Origin: Hyphomicrobiales bacterium
GTDB taxonomy: Bacteria; Pseudomonadota; Alphaproteobacteria; Rhizobiales; Beijerinckiaceae
Length of the DNA stretch: 5,685 bases
Assembly (NCBI GenBank): GCA_028290125.1
Contig: JAQGKM010000065.1
Span: 1-5,685, forward strand
Direction: 5' to 3'
Shown here: piece by piece, positions 5,636 through 5,685 of the stretch
How positions within the stretch are numbered: the stretch's first letter is position 1
How the letters are laid out: each line of letters starts with the position of its first letter
Translations under genes and position numbers: made by a program
Notes under the pieces: generated by a model
The model's database searches: none
What the model saw: the letters and a program-made list of their open reading frames with translations, nothing else
Told to the model about the DNA's origin: nothing

Positions 5636-5685
5636 TCAGTCGCCCTTGATGCCGGCCTGCGGGATGAGCTCGGTCCAGCGCGCGA
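5636..5685 (-). CDS. 3' end of a probable Bug/TctC-family periplasmic binding protein (partial)
   Basis: Read on the minus strand from the right edge, the frame gives ARWTELIPQAGIKGD and then a TGA stop at 5638-5636. A final helix of the form R-W-x-x-(V/L)-I-x-x-A-G-I-K followed by one to three polar residues is the usual C-terminus of Bug (TctC) proteins, the solute-binding components of tripartite tricarboxylate transporters and their many orphan relatives. Only 15 residues are visible, so the family is inferred from a short motif. The stop lies three bases from the stop of the threonine ammonia-lyase, so the genes converge tail to tail with no room for a terminator between them. Confidence 0.5.
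   Translation of the reverse strand, partial: ARWTELIPQAGIKGD

Overview
The window is GC-rich (roughly 60-65% by eye) and densely coded, with a strong preference for G or C at third codon positions. It carries a TRAP transporter operon with a Tat-type signal on the binding protein, and the edge of what looks like a Bug/TctC gene. This fits a free-living or soil/water proteobacterium, most likely an alphaproteobacterium of the Hyphomicrobiales type. The organism call is inference from gene content and composition, not from a marker gene.

Layout. Positions 1-92 hold a short, locally AT-rich region with a 6-bp inverted repeat (51-56/75-80) and, tentatively, the first codons of a divergent gene. 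From 93 to 4360 four genes run on the + strand with gaps of only 5, 10 and 14 bp: a TRAP periplasmic binding protein (dctP type, 93-1121), a UbiD-family prenyl-FMN decarboxylase (1127-2566), the TRAP small permease (dctQ type, 2577-3074) and the TRAP large permease (dctM type, start chosen at 3089, end 4360). A 51-bp gap follows with a GC-rich hairpin and a possible promoter. Next comes a medium-length threonine ammonia-lyase with one C-terminal ACT domain (4412-5632). Three bases after its stop, the last 15 codons of a minus-strand gene enter from the right edge; their sequence resembles the C-terminus of Bug/TctC binding proteins.

How the genes fit together. The first four genes form a complete TRAP transporter with a decarboxylase gene placed between the binding protein and the membrane subunits. 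The simplest reading is one transcript that imports an aromatic, heteroaromatic or alpha,beta-unsaturated carboxylate by sodium-driven TRAP transport and removes its carboxyl group in the cytoplasm. The substrate cannot be named from the sequence. No UbiX prenyltransferase, which a UbiD enzyme needs for its cofactor, is in the window. The threonine ammonia-lyase makes 2-oxobutanoate from threonine and is probably a separate unit.

Most notable points are the decarboxylase embedded in the transporter operon, an unusual Thr-His-Thr in the large permease where Ser-Gly-Ser is expected, and the odd leader of the threonine ammonia-lyase, which may be leaderless. The window looks like metabolic accessory DNA; I see no CRISPR, insertion sequence, phage or RNA gene.
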